64,000 bases of DNA from Phyto melanocephala (taxonomy: Eukaryota > Arthropoda > Insecta > Diptera > Rhinophoridae), in NCBI GenBank assembly GCA_941918925.1, contig OW799234.1, forward strand, positions 129,684,895 through 129,748,894, given 5' to 3'. Shown here one piece after another: positions 38,003-49,167 of the stretch; the stretch's first letter is position 1, and the number at the start of each line of letters is the position of its first letter. Below the pieces are notes generated by a model. It did no database searches. It saw only the letters and a program-made list of their open reading frames with translations, and had not been told where the DNA came from. Position numbers and translations under genes: made by a program.

Positions 38003-38868
38003 CTAGCCCCATTGCATGTTCACCAGCAACCTGACCCCCATGACAAATCTTATAATATTCCCCAGTTTGCACTTAGAAACATTAACCAGTTCATCGTGGA
38101 ATCCTCTACCTAACCACTTAATCCTGTGATGCTGTAGCGTTGGGCAGTGACAGACAATGTGTTCTACAGTCTCTAGCTCCTGTTCATTCTCACACATCCT
38201 ACAATAATCTGGAGTGTCGCGATCTAATCTATTAATCCTAGCTCGCACAGGACAGCACCCTGTTAAAACCCCAATAGTGGCCCTCAGACATACCCTATCC
38301 AGGCCCAGAAGTAAGGTAGAGTTGGCCGAGTTAAACTTGGGCCATAAACCCTTGACACTCTGCAGTCCCTTCTGTCCCTCCACGCCATATTAGTCCTGTC
38401 GGATACCTACGCCTAAAATAGTAACCTATCGCGATTCCATTGTGCCCTGATACCCAGAACAATCTAACATTGAAGAGGTTCATGATCCTATTGAGCGCTC
38501 CTCTGCACTTCCCAACTAGCCTAGATTTGACATAATGTCCCTTCAAGGCTTCGAGCGCCGCCTGACTGTCAACATATAGAGTAACCTCACTACCCCTCGG
38601 AACATGTTGCCCTGTAGATAGCCAGTATCTCAGCTTGGAACACACTACAGTCATCAAAAAGTCTGTAAGACCTCCTGATATTCTCTCCCATAATATAGAC
38701 ACCATCCCCTGTGCCGATATCCATCTCCAATCCATCCGGAAAGACTGCACATACAGTCGGTCGGATCCTACCCAACAATCCCTGTCCAAAAAACATATTT
38801 GATATCATTCTAAAAAAAAGGTCATCTCTTTTTAGTATAAATTTAGTATAAGCTGCTTTTGATAACAA
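38003..38868 (-). pseudogene. Non-LTR retrotransposon ORF2 relic: RNase H and C-terminal zinc motif
   Basis: Three overlapping frames on the minus strand give one broken protein. Frame 38868-38590 has TVCAVFPDGLEMDIGTGDGV, then CSVFQAEILAIYRA (first D and E of RNase H). Frame 38789-38331 has VTLYVDSQAALEALKGH and LFWVSGHNGIA (D and H motifs). Frame 38383-38003 has CCPVRARINRLDRDTPDYC and a CRMC...EHIVCHC cysteine/histidine motif. This order is typical of I/LOA/R1-like LINEs with RNase H. Frameshifts and the absence of the reverse transcriptase make it dead. Confidence 0.85.
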
Positions 38869-38980
38869 TTTCTTTATGAAAATAAAAATAGCAAGAATCG
38901 GAGAAAGAGAAGAAATGCAAATATATACAAATGAAATACTATCAGTGACAATTATGGCAAAACTAATAAATTCACTAAAG

Positions 38981-39135
38981 GTGCCCCGGTGGACTAGTCA
39001 GTAGTATGCTGGTCTGCTATTCTGCGAGTTTCGGGTTCGATTCCCGCCAGAGACTTTAGACTGGCCTGCTTCTCTTTCTCTTCTTTTCTATTCTTTTTAT
39101 TCAATTCATGTATAACCTACCTAATAAATCGTGAC
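38981..39135 (+). mobile_element. tRNA-derived SINE, copy 2
   Basis: GCCCCGGTGGACTAGTCAGT, AGTATGCTGG and GGGTTCGATTCCCGCC (B box, 39033-39048) lie at tRNA-like spacing, followed by AGAGACTTTAGACTGG as in copy 1. The tail is a CTTCTCTTTCTC-rich run. It is inverted relative to copy 1, with the LINE relic between them. Confidence 0.75.
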
Positions 39136-39659
39136 AGATACATAAGTAGTATTAAAATCTATCTCCAAACAAATGCAAAGCAAAGATTTTATTCCGACCA
39201 GCAAAGCGGTCCGGGTTCTACTAGTAAATAAAAGTTTTATCAGCCATAACACTCATAATTTTTATATTTTATTAAAAACTTACCCCAAATGGGTAACCTA
39301 AATCCGTGCTTGCTACATGTGTGTTAACATATCTACTCGTGTATGTATGTTTATTATACGGTATCCAAGTTTGTCAGGTTATAAGGTTTACTTGAATAAA
39401 TACCGGAATGACAGATACTTAGTATAAGATGCTGTGCCGAATTTTACGTTCGAATACTTTAATAAAATATTATACAATTGTGTTTAACAAATTTCATTCT
39501 TTTTTTTTTTTTTGATACTAAATAAATAAAAATGTCAGAATGGCACATTTATTACATGACTGCAAGAATTTTGTTGAATACAAGTGTACCTTACTTTACG
39601 TCTTAACAAGCCATCGATTTACTTAGACTAGAACTAAACGTCGGAAGTCAAAAAATTTG

Positions 39660-39900
39660 TTATGTTCTTTGATATGGAGAAAAGTATAAAGTGTATTTTG
39701 ATGCTATTTTTATGTGTCGTCTCTTTCTTTCATATTCAAAATGCCTTTTAATATCAGACATCATTGTTCGAACAAATGTTCTAATAACGCTGTTTGAACA
39801 AGAACAAAACATCAACAACAGCGGTCCACACCAGGCAAATTCATGTGCGCACAAAAAATTGTTCGTTGTTCGAACAAATCGATGGCTAGTGTAGACTGTA
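39660..39900 (+). repeat. Dispersed repeat pair, member 2
   Basis: Second member of the pair described at 36730. It carries GTTCGAACAAATGTTC and GTTCGTTGTTCGAACAAATC, partly palindromic. Together the pair brackets the SINE-LINE-SINE block in direct orientation, about 2.9 kb apart. Confidence 0.5.
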
Positions 39901-40485
39901 GGTTAAATAAGTACGTCTGAATGTAAGCATACAAACTCTAATCAATTTAAATTTCAAAATGTATTACGTGATTAAAATGGAACTGTATTGGATTCAGTAT
40001 TTGCTGCAAGTGATAATGCAAAAGTGAAAATTTAATCGATGGCCTGCATTTTTCTTGCTGCAAAAGTTATTTAAAAAAAAACTTCCTATAAAAGTCTTAA
40101 AAGCTATTTAAGCATATGGTCATGCTACTCAGCAGCAGTGATGCTCAATTATTTAAATGAAAATTTTTAGTTCCTTAAACTTCTCCGCATCAGTTAAATA
40201 AAGTACAATTAAAAGCATCACTTTATAAATAAATATTTTTAATGTTTTACTTTATATTTATAGAAATGAATTTTCAATTGAGAACATTTATAAATTTTAT
40301 CAATTTACTAAATCTAAAAAAATTAATGCAAAAGAAAATCAAATTGAATAAGTTACAATAGAATTTTGCACAAAATAAAAATTTTGAAAATAAAAATCTA
40401 AAAACAACACTAGAACACAATTAAGGCGGCACCCAATATAAAACGATGATCACATGCTCTGCTCACAAATGTCACTCACTCAAGC

Positions 40486-41151
40486 TTAGAAATTGTAAGC
40501 CAAATTGCCACTTTGGAATTTAACATGCGACACTTGATCAGCAGCGGAATACTGTAGACCATTGCGTGGAGCAGTAGTAGAAGAAGTGGCAGGAGCAGCG
40601 GTGGTGGTGTAGGCACTAGCATGTGTAGCTTGAGTGGGAGACGAATAGTATTGTTGTTGATCGTTAAGGATTTGTTGTTGTTGTTGCTGCTGTTGGTTAG
40701 TCAAGTAGCTGGCAAATTGTTCGGCGGTGAAATATTGATTGGCCTGTTGGGCTTGGCCAGCTGGAGTGGGTGTAGCTGTGGGCTGGCTGGAGTAGAGTTG
40801 TTTCAAAAGTTGTTGTTGCTGTTGTTGTGCATACAATTGTTGTTGCTGCTGCTGTTGTTGTTGTTGCTGGGCATAATAAGCTCTCAATTGTTCGGCATAT
40901 TGTTGCTGGACAGCCTGAGGTTGGGTTTGTTGCAATTGCTGCTGCTGCTGTTGCTGTTGACGTTGGAACTGTTGCAGAGTTTGGGCATATGGAGAAGCCG
41001 TAGCAGGCTGATAGGCAGCTACTTGTGGAGCCGTTGTAGCGGCACTAAATTGTGGCTGCTGCAAAGGTTGAGCATATTGGGCACCGCCATACTGTTGTTG
41101 CTGTGGCTGATACTGCTGATACTGGGGGGCAGCAGCTCCCAAGGAAGAATA
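40486..41151 (-). CDS. Secreted glutamine-rich protein, terminal exon
   Basis: The exon starts after a good acceptor (TTTTCATTTTCATTGTAG on the minus strand, ending at 41152) in phase 0, and stops with TAA at 40486-40488, giving 221 residues. It opens YSSLGAAAPQYQQYQP and is dominated by Gln runs mixed with Ala, Tyr, Ser and Thr, for example QFQRQQQQ and AYYAQQQQQ. It ends in a more unique segment, SAADQVSHVKFQSGNLAYNF. There is no start methionine or signal peptide, so at least one upstream exon is needed; the exon at 61611-61829 fits in phase and composition. Structural secreted proteins (cuticle, eggshell, silk-like or glue) have such sequences. The antisense leucine-rich frames here are shadows. 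Family not recognised. Confidence 0.8.
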   Translation of the reverse strand, partial: YSSLGAAAPQYQQYQPQQQQYGGAQYAQPLQQPQFSAATTAPQVAAYQPATASPYAQTLQQFQRQQQQQQQQLQQTQPQAVQQQYAEQLRAYYAQQQQQQQQQQQLYAQQQQQQLLKQLYSSQPTATPTPAGQAQQANQYFTAEQFASYLTNQQQQQQQQILNDQQQYYSSPTQATHASAYTTTAAPATSSTTAPRNGLQYSAADQVSHVKFQSGNLAYNF

Positions 41152-42214
41152 CTACAATGAAAATGAAAAAAGTTTCATTTAAATTTGTTTTCGTTAAATT
41201 TTTGTGTCAGTTTATAGAAATATTGCTGCAGTTGTTGCTCACCACCGCATAACAGCACTTGTGTGGCAAATTTCCTGACATCGTTGGCATATTCAATGTT
41301 TTCATATTGTTCATGGCGTTAATTTATGGATTCTCACGTACAAATTTATTACTCGATATTTTATTAAATTTTTATACAATAATCGATTTTTTTATTTGTA
41401 TCAAATTCTTTTTTTCTTTATTTATTTTGCTTAATTTGATTTGATTTTGAAAATAAAAACAAAGTTTTGTTCTGATTGAAATTGCCATGAAAGATTGCAT
41501 ACAAGGTATATTACAACAACGTTACATGATTATATTTGAATTATTTTGAAATAAATTCAATAACTGAATATTGTGTAAATGTCTTCTATATTTTTTCTTA
41601 TCAATTAGTTGTTTTATTTATTAAGTTTGAGATCAGTTTTTTTTGCAAAAATAATTTTATTTTATTTAGACATTTTGCTACCTTATAGGGTGGCAACTAA
41701 TTAAAATAATAATAATTTCGTAATTAAACTAATAGATACTAAACGATGGCATGTTTAAACTTTTACTGCCGCATTTAGGGTTTGTAAAAGGCTTATTTGA
41801 AAGGTGTTGCACAGAAATTTGCCTTCTCCTGTAAATTTAAAATTATCTTTGCAATATAAAAGCTCTTTAAATAAAATAAAGATAAATTTAAAACGTAATC
41901 CTTAAATACATATTTCATTATTTTGAAAATCCAAAATTGAGATTTGTTGAATTGGTTCCAATCCTGAAATTAGGTGACTTTGAAACCAGCGACCATATAC
42001 AACATGCAAACATGTTTTTTCTCCTGTCAATGAATTTGTTGTTTTTTAATACCTGCAAATTATTTAGCGTACGTGATCTTGACGGTGTTCCGATTTATAT
42101 TTCAAAGTATTGTGCTCTATACTTATTTAAGGCTTGAAGTTAGAGTGTCAGTGTTTAATATCCCACTATATAAATCAGGATCGAAATTATACATTATTTA
42201 TTACAGGTTAATCA

Positions 42215-42310
42215 ACAAATAGGATTCTACAAACGGAATATATAAATGAATATATCCCTACACCATTTTTATAGTCGAGGGTATATCAAAGTGAATACCC
42301 CTACCATTTT
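42215..42310 (+). repeat. Fragment of a Helentron-like repeat end
   Basis: TCTACAAACGGAATATATAA, then CCCTACACCATTTTTATAG and GAGGGTATA match the 3' end of the repeat at 20438-22886 (ACAAACGGAATGAC ... TACCCCCACCATTTTT ... GGGTATA). Only about 100 bp remain. Confidence 0.6.
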
Positions 42311-43027
42311 TATTACTTTTTTTTTAAATGCATTACTTGGAAAAAAGTACAAATTCTCAGCTGATCACTTATGTCTACCTGATGAATAAATACGCTTTGG
42401 TATATTCAATAAATTGCCTGAAATTCTTAAATAAGTTTAGAATCTAAGATCAACCCCATTTTGATAAACAGTTAAGCGAAAGAGAATATTTGCTCACCCA
42501 ATTGCAGGTGGTGAGAACAAAAAGTTTACACCTTAATAAATTGAAAATGTTCATGCAAATCCTAAATACAGTTTCGCACAAAACAATTATAGACAAAATC
42601 TACTAATTACAGCTTTCAATAAAGGCTTGTCTCACTTTTAATTGTATGATAGAAAAATGTTAATAACTCATTGAATATGTGTGCAAAACTGATTTAATCA
42701 GGGACTAAACAATCGAATGCATAACATGACAGTCACAATGAAATCCGCAGATGCATGCAAAAGTTAATTTCCATTATTCATTTAAAATGTTTAGAATCGT
42801 GTAAAGAAGAGTTAATTAATTAAATGAATTAAATTTTTTACATAAAAAATTTGTAGCAAATAAGTATTGCTGCAGTACGAATTACAAGCTGGTAAGCGAC
42901 TGCTGCTGCTCTTAATTTAATGCAACAGCCAAAAGACATCTAGCAACTGTTACCTAAAATTCTTGTAACAAGCCACAAGATGTTGCAAGACCTATTTAAC
43001 AACCATAACCATTTTATAAGGCCAGTC

Positions 43028-43878
43028 ATGATGATGGTGTTGATAGCGATAATGACGGGATATGTGAATACAAAACCGCAGGTGTGTAGAAAAAGCCCTT
43101 AGAAATGGTATGTATGTATGCATGAATGTGCTTTCTTTTTCAGGATTCCAATATATTTGAAAACGTTGCTGGTAAAGCTCTTGCTGCTATTGGCAATGCG
43201 GCTGAAATTATAGGTAATCCCCATAAGATGACCAATACACTGGGTTTTAAATTTCCATTGGGCGGGGTAGATTCAGAAACCGTAGTTGGCAATGGAGCAG
43301 CCTTTAGAGATGATTTCTCAGAGGAGGATAAAAGACGTAGAAGAAAACGTTTTGCTTATTTCGCTTATAGTGCCAATGATCTATTGGGGAATGAAAACTT
43401 ACTACCTATGCCGCATATTCATAGAGACAAACGTTCCCCCTGCCATTTTGGTGGAGGCGGTGGAAGTGGTACAGGTGGTACTGGCGGTGGCACTGGTGGT
43501 GGCATACCTACTGATGGTGATGATCTAGATATAACCGAACGTCGTCGACGGTATAATGCCCAAAAACGTAAAGCAGCTTCAAGCAAAAAATCAAACACAG
43601 CCAAAAAAACCCGCAAAAGTAACAGTGGCCGCGAAAAGAAATACCTGACCAGTGACAATGCCGATCAGGCTTCAACACGACGCAAACGTCAAACGGAAGT
43701 GAATGATCTAAATCAGAATATGCCTAGTGTCAGTGAGGATTTTTCAAAATATGCTCAACAAGTTGCCGAACAAATACACAATGCAATGCAGAATTTAATG
43801 AATTCGATGAACAATATGGCTCAGAAATTCAAAGAGCATTTTAGTGGTCAAAATCCTACAAATATAGAGAAAATTTAG
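43028..43878 (+). CDS. Secreted polybasic proprotein A (two exons, 262 aa)
   Basis: Exon 1 is 43028-43081 (MMMVLIAIMTGYVNTKPQ, a signal peptide), exon 2 is 43144-43878. The 62-nt intron has donor GTGTGT and acceptor TTTTTCAG and is phase 0. The mature part starts DSNIFENVAGKALAAIGNAA, with an amphipathic helix and a GFKFPLGG segment. Then come strong basic cleavage-like sites (DKRRRRKRF, HRDKRS, STRRKRQ), a Gly-rich stretch and a Lys/Arg/Ser-rich middle. The last 50 residues are helical (SVSEDFSKYAQQVAEQIHNA, then MQNLMNSMNN). That end aligns with gene B at 49168-53816. The site pattern suggests a precursor cut by furin-like enzymes. The gene lies in the intron of the Q-rich gene on the opposite strand. 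Function unknown. Confidence 0.8.
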
Positions 43879-44415
43879 TGGATTTGTTAGCGATATTGTG
43901 CAGTAAAATTCTGTATAAATCATTTGTTTTAATTATTAAGATTTTATTAAATTAAGATTTTGTTGCAGAGTTTTGATAAATTTATTTAATTCTTATCGTT
44001 TTGTTTACTTATTTAACGTTAAAAATTATAATTCTAACTAAAACTTAAGTATAATCCAAAACAATTTTCATGAGAAAAATTCTCGGAAATTTTTTTTTCA
44101 AATCTGAGTTAAAGTTCATGATGGAAATTTGTTTTTATTATTGTATTAAATGAATTATTTTTCTTTTAATATCTTATTGTTTCAGATACGTGAATGCCCA
44201 TAGTAATATTCATCCTTATTCTGTTTGGCGACGGCTACATCGTCGTTGATTTTAAAGCAATATCACTTTAACACAACATCAATACTAATTTGGTATTCCC
44301 TTAAAGTCTTATGATGATGTTGCCTGTTTAGCGATAATGTTAATAAAATATAAAACACATATCTAATATCTGAGTCTTTTTGTAAAATTGTTGCCGTAAA
44401 AACAAAAATATTTTT

Positions 44416-44716
44416 TCAAATCAAAATATATTCCAAAAAATTAAAATAAATTAATATCAAAATGTCCTTAAAATTATTAGCAACAGTGCCTCTGAGAAAA
44501 TCTATGGCAAGTGATGGATTTTTTACCAACTCTTCCACTAATTTTTCAAATTGGCTGGAGCTTATTAATTTTATATTGTCCATTTTGTACTTTATTTGTT
44601 CTTTTTTTCTATTATATTTTTTATTTTTAATTTCTTCATTCTTTTTAAACTTTTTTTGTACACAAGACGACACCAAAATCACAAACGAAAATATCAATGG
44701 CAATTTAGGGCGACAT
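44416..44716 (-). pseudogene. Small secreted-protein-like ORF with a break after the start codon
   Basis: On the minus strand a 95-codon frame ends with TGA at 44416. It begins PLIFSFVILVSSCVQ, which looks like a signal peptide, is followed by a Lys/Asn/Glu-rich stretch, and then by a composition unlike chance DNA (SSSQFEKLVEELVKNPSLAI, then DFLRGTVANNF). It has no ATG in frame. An ATG at 44714-44716 lies ten bases upstream in another frame that stops after three codons, so a single-base difference in the CCC run at 44708-44710 separates start and body. Either a decayed gene, a sequence error, or chance. It converges with gene A. No family recognised. Confidence 0.4.
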
Positions 44717-44719
44717 CAA

Positions 44720-45967
44720 CTTATTTTTTTTTTTCTTTAAATAACAAACATGTGATGACAGTCATCGAAAAAAAGCCAATATTGCCAACGTGAATACGGA
44801 CTTACGACAAACGATAAAAAAACGCCGTCGTCTTTTATTGCCGCCGCCAAATGGAATAAGGGGGATTAAGGGTTAAACATTTAAGCTGGTTAAAGAACAA
44901 TAGAAAATATTTACACAGCCCTTTGCTCGCCTTGAACAGCTTCATAAAACTGGTTTCTTTTTTTTTTGGAGCAGAGGTGTTATTGTAAAAAGTAAAAATA
45001 ACACCTTACAAAATAATGAGTTGAAAGTACTAGAAAACAGTTCTTTACTACTTACAATTTAGCTTCTTAACCCATTATTTTAACACGGCGATGTCATTGG
45101 GGGTAAGTACACACTTACCACAGGGGGTCCTATAAGTACTTACTACAATCGGTTATAAATTCGTACTAAAATCAGCACTTACATTTATATCAATAAATAA
45201 GTACTTGATTTTAATAACCTAAATAACCCATTACTTTTATTGACTAACAGAAGTCGATTGGTTGTTTTAAGGACAAAAATTCGGACAGATTACTCTGGGA
45301 TACGTTAATTTGAAATTTAAAAATCTGTGAAAATCTATAAGTCATCACTTTGTTAAATACATGCTTTGTCGCTGTTGTCAAAATAATTGTTATGTACTTG
45401 TACCCTCAGCGTGTTAAACTAAATGAGAATTATAAAACGTTTGTGTATTTGAATGGCTTCTAGCAAATTTGGCAACAATAAATTGTATTGTGTGTGTATG
45501 TAAACAAATGTCTGAAAATATGTACTTACGTATCAGATTATAAATCAAGTCATTACTAAAATACTTCTTAGTAAGACAGACGGTATGTAATAGTCATTGA
45601 AAAGTATGTTGTTTAGTTAGAGCAAGTCATTACCTAGTTTTTACTTGAACCGTTCACAAAAACAAACGTCATTCACCAAATATCAATGAGTTCTGTAGAC
45701 TTTAGTTCATTGATATAAACAGATGCTCTACAGTGACACGCTTGAATCACTTTTATCATCACTTGAACCCCTGCCAAATTACATTCTCGTCATGTCTTTT
45801 TTGCTGAACTTAAAAAAAAAAACAAAAAATACATGCAAGACTCCAACGCTTGACAGTGAACGTTAGTAATTTAAAATGTTATATTAGGACAACAAATAAA
45901 GTTTTTAAGATTGACTTTAGAATAGACATTCACCAAGTCCTAAAACATTAAGAAGCATATTTTCATC
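44720..45967. other. Spacer, no gene; dispersed repeat
   Basis: Around 45010-45120 a segment related to 11430-11515 is present (CAGTTCTTTACTACTTACAA, CCCATTATTTTAACACGG). No coding segment was seen. Confidence 0.45.
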
Positions 45968-45973
45968 TTTATT
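45968..45973 (-). terminator. Polyadenylation signal of the protease gene
   Basis: TTTATT on the plus strand reads AATAAA on the minus strand, 36 nt after the stop codon at 46009, a usual distance for a short 3' untranslated region. Confidence 0.5.
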
Positions 45974-46008
45974 AAAGTTATTATCAATAATTTTGGTTAC
46001 TACTAAAA

Positions 46009-46806
46009 TTAAGGTAAATCTGCATTTCTCATAACCGATAATGTATTATTCGCAGATAATATAAAATCGCGCACCACCAACACATTAGTAAAGACAGCCG
46101 GGTATAATTTTCTAGCACAGCCATTACCCATCGATGTAATGCCACATAACTGTCCATTTATAATAGCGGGACCGCCTGAATCACCATTACAGGTAGATAT
46201 GCGACCTAGCACGGAAGCACAAAACATTGTATTCGTTATGTTGACGATACTACGATACATGGATTTACATCTGTTCTTTCCAATAACTTTCACTGTGGCT
46301 TTTCTCATCTCGTTAGAAGAAATTTTATCAATTTCATTTAATTTACCCCAACCATATATCTGTACATCAGAGCCAGGTGTCCAAGTTGTATTACACAAAC
46401 CAATTGGTTTTATGTGTGAACTATTAACTGCAGAGACCAAATCCAACACTGCAACATCCCAACCCTCTTCGGCTTTAATATAATCTGTGGGCAACATGAT
46501 TCGGTTAACCGAAATTCTTACACCCGTCTGTAGGCTGTGAGCCTCTCCAGCAACTATTGAATATATTAAAATGTTCATCCTGCTCACGCAATGGGCTGCA
46601 GTCACAACAGTTCGAGGACTTATTAAAGTTCCGCCACAAAGAAATTTACCATCTCCCAGCACTTTTACTGTAAAAGTTGCCTCATACATGTTGGTGAGTT
46701 TGCCGCCCACTATACGGGATTGAATTTGACATAAAATCAAGGAAATGTTCAAAATAATCAACTGGCACATTAAAAATAATTTAAAAAGCTTTTTTAATTT
46801 ATTCAT
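46009..46806 (-). CDS. Secreted S1-family (chymotrypsin-fold) serine protease
   Basis: A single exon encodes 265 residues with a hydrophobic signal peptide (about 1-26) and a very short propeptide ending SR before IVGG (32-35), so activation would be by a trypsin-like cut. The catalytic triad is His72 (TAAHC), Asp117 (DVAVLDL) and Ser210 (GDSGGP). Cysteines for the usual 42-58, 168-182 and 191-220 bridges are present. The specificity pocket has Ser at the position of chymotrypsin residue 189 (residue 204) and Ala in place of Gly226 (YPAVF), so Asp189-type trypsin specificity is not expected. It has no CLIP domain. The length is normal for fly digestive, reproductive or salivary proteases. It lies on the same strand as the host Q-rich gene inside its intron and is intact. 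Confidence 0.93.
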   Translation of the reverse strand: MNKLKKLFKLFLMCQLIILNISLILCQIQSRIVGGKLTNMYEATFTVKVLGDGKFLCGGTLISPRTVVTAAHCVSRMNILIYSIVAGEAHSLQTGVRISVNRIMLPTDYIKAEEGWDVAVLDLVSAVNSSHIKPIGLCNTTWTPGSDVQIYGWGKLNEIDKISSNEMRKATVKVIGKNRCKSMYRSIVNITNTMFCASVLGRISTCNGDSGGPAIINGQLCGITSMGNGCARKLYPAVFTNVLVVRDFILSANNTLSVMRNADLP

Positions 46807-47399
46807 TTTGTGATAGAAATTTTCGACGATATTGAACAGTTTCCACGCCTAACTTGCTGATGTGTACTATTGCGATTTCTAGCATTTATTTTACCTTTAT
46901 GACACTATTAGATATATTTTTATTTATACGACAAAACATTTGTTTACATAAATACATACACATATTGTATAAGATATTTTTATTATCTTTTCAATTCTAT
47001 TATATTTATGTAGGCTAAGCGTATTTATTTATTAATTTAAAATATTTCTTTTGTAGATCCTCCACTAGTTGCTCAACATGTACCTAAATTTTAGATATTA
47101 ATTGCTCAGAACCTTAAAAAGTTTGCATTGTTTAGTATTAGTATTATTATTTTTATTATATTCTAGTTAATAATAGTTTTCTCTGTTTTATCGTCAATCG
47201 GTCTTAGCAACAATTAAATGATTCAAAAGGTTTTTTTAAATCAATAAGTACAATATGTCTGTGGCAAAAACGAAAAACTGCTTAAGTCGACATAAGCTAA
47301 AAGTACGGAATTCAAAACTATTCTCAGAGCAATTTTTAACTATTTTGGGAAACCTTACAAAGAGTTGTAGAGTACAAATATTATTTGCAATAACTTGAA

Positions 47400-47967
47400 A
47401 CAAGTAAGAGTGCTATATTCGGCCATGCAGAATCTTATATACACTTGACAACGTGTAGTCATGCAATAACAATTGTTTGTATCAACATTTATCTCATATA
47501 TAAGTACATAACATATTAAAAACATCCCATTCTAAAATTATTAATTTACGTAAAAAATTTAAAAATAAAAGATGTAAAAAAAATTAAAAAAATAGTAAAA
47601 ATATAAATAATAAATATAAAATAAAAAAAAATTAAAAACAACAATTAAAAAAAAAATAAAACTTAATAAAAAAAATAATATAAATAATTTTTTTTTTGGC
47701 TCAGCTGGGATTCGATGCCACGTTTACTCTACCCAGTATATCACGTTTGTATGTATGTATGTATGTATGTATGTTGTTGTTGTGAAAAAAACGCGGTATT
47801 AGTGGTTTTTTCCTCATATCTCAGTTGTTTATGTACCGATTTTTCTGATATTCAATACCGATCTGCTCCCGAGTATTTCTGATATTTTAATACCTTGCCC
47901 GGGTCACTGACAGACTGACAGAGCTTAATCGTTTTTCCTATTTATAAGCTTTCAGAAAATATATACT
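47400..47967 (+). mobile_element. A-rich Helentron-like repeat, copy 2 (3' truncated)
   Basis: It starts CAAGTAAGAGTGCTATATTC, CGGCCATGCAGAATC, then an A/T-only stretch, GGCTCAGCTGGGATTCGATG and a GTATGTATGTATG run. It stops after AGAAAATATATACT, so the GGGTC...GGGTATA end is missing. Confidence 0.75.
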
Positions 47968-48203
47968 GGGATGAAAAATTTATTTTGATAAGTTTAATTC
48001 AATTAAATTTTACTAAAAAAGGATATATATTTGCAAAACACATTATAGATGGTGCAAAAATAATAAATATACATAAATTTGACACATTTATTATCGAAAA
48101 AGTATATTTAAGTTAATTTCTTAATACTGAAACCAAAATCTTATTTTCAACAAATTTCCGCAAAATGCCTCCCCATCAGCTCGGCTGATAAATTCACCTG
48201 TAT

Positions 48204-48248
48204 GAATTCGCCTTGGGTAAAATTGTTGCCTATGTTCAAGGCGAATTC
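48204..48248. repeat. Two CAAGGCGAATTC transposon ends facing outward
   Basis: GAATTCGCCTTG (48204-48215) and CAAGGCGAATTC (48237-48248) are the right and left ends of the MITE family seen at 17683-17873, separated by 21 bp. Element-like sequence (CACCTG and CAGCTCGGCTGA; CAGCCTAGCTGATTAAG) extends away on both sides. Two neighbouring copies or an inside-out arrangement would explain it. Confidence 0.6.
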
Positions 48249-49167
48249 AGCCTAGCTGATTAAGAATCATAATGTAGAAATTTTTTAAATTCGTCTTGAT
48301 TTAATTAATTATGCAGAAATGGAAAATGAGATTTGGTTTTCGGTATTGAAACAATTAACTTAAGGTTTCTTTTTTAACAACTTCTCGATCCCTGATATAC
48401 CAATTGCCCCTGACAGCAGACATCTACTAAAAAGTTTCTTTGTTGTATCAATTCGGTGTTGCATATATTTGTATGATTATGCCTTGCCTTTGTTGTGCAA
48501 CATCTCAGTAGAAAAATCGGTGTTAAATGTTTAAGACAATTGTAAAATTCGACAACATACAAATAATACTAATTAGTTGTGAACTGAAGAAATATTTGAA
48601 AAAAAAATTAATGAATAAATAAATTGAAAAAACAATAACAAGTTGAGTTCATAACGATACACAAATGCTGATAACATTAATAAGCATTTCCGTTACAAAT
48701 ACAATAGACCATAATGATTGTTATCCTGTTGAAAACATCAGTGTACAACTGCTTATAGTCAAATTTAACTGTAATTATATTTTATACATAAAATAAAATT
48801 GAAAAAAAAACTGTAAATACTTAAATATCATGCAAAATATTTAAAACAGTTGAGAATTAACTTCAAAACTGTTAATTATTTAAGCCTTCAAATTTCGTTT
48901 TTTTCCAACAACAAAAGCAACAAAATAAAAGGGTCTACAAACAAAACCATCTAATCCAGTCATCAACAAAACATTATTATATACAAATAGTATAAATGCT
49001 TATTAAAAAGAAAACAAATAAAAATTAAAACTTGAGTAAATAAATTATGCTTTTATGAAACGGCAAAAGAATTGAATAAATTATTTACATTACAAAGCAG
49101 AGCGAAATAAAAAAAAAATTATTTTAATTTGCAATTAATTGGGTACAAAGTAAAGAGTCCTGGCCAA

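Noticed and set aside
38981..39060. Candidate tRNA gene
   Set aside because: A and B boxes are present, but acceptor and anticodon stems do not pair and a related copy exists at 37528; better explained as a SINE.
40621..41160. 179-codon leucine-rich frame on the plus strand
   Set aside because: It is the antisense shadow of the Gln-rich exon (CAA/CAG read backwards as TTG/CTG).
43419..43658. Minus-strand 79-codon proline-rich frame
   Set aside because: Antisense shadow of the Gly-rich part of gene A.
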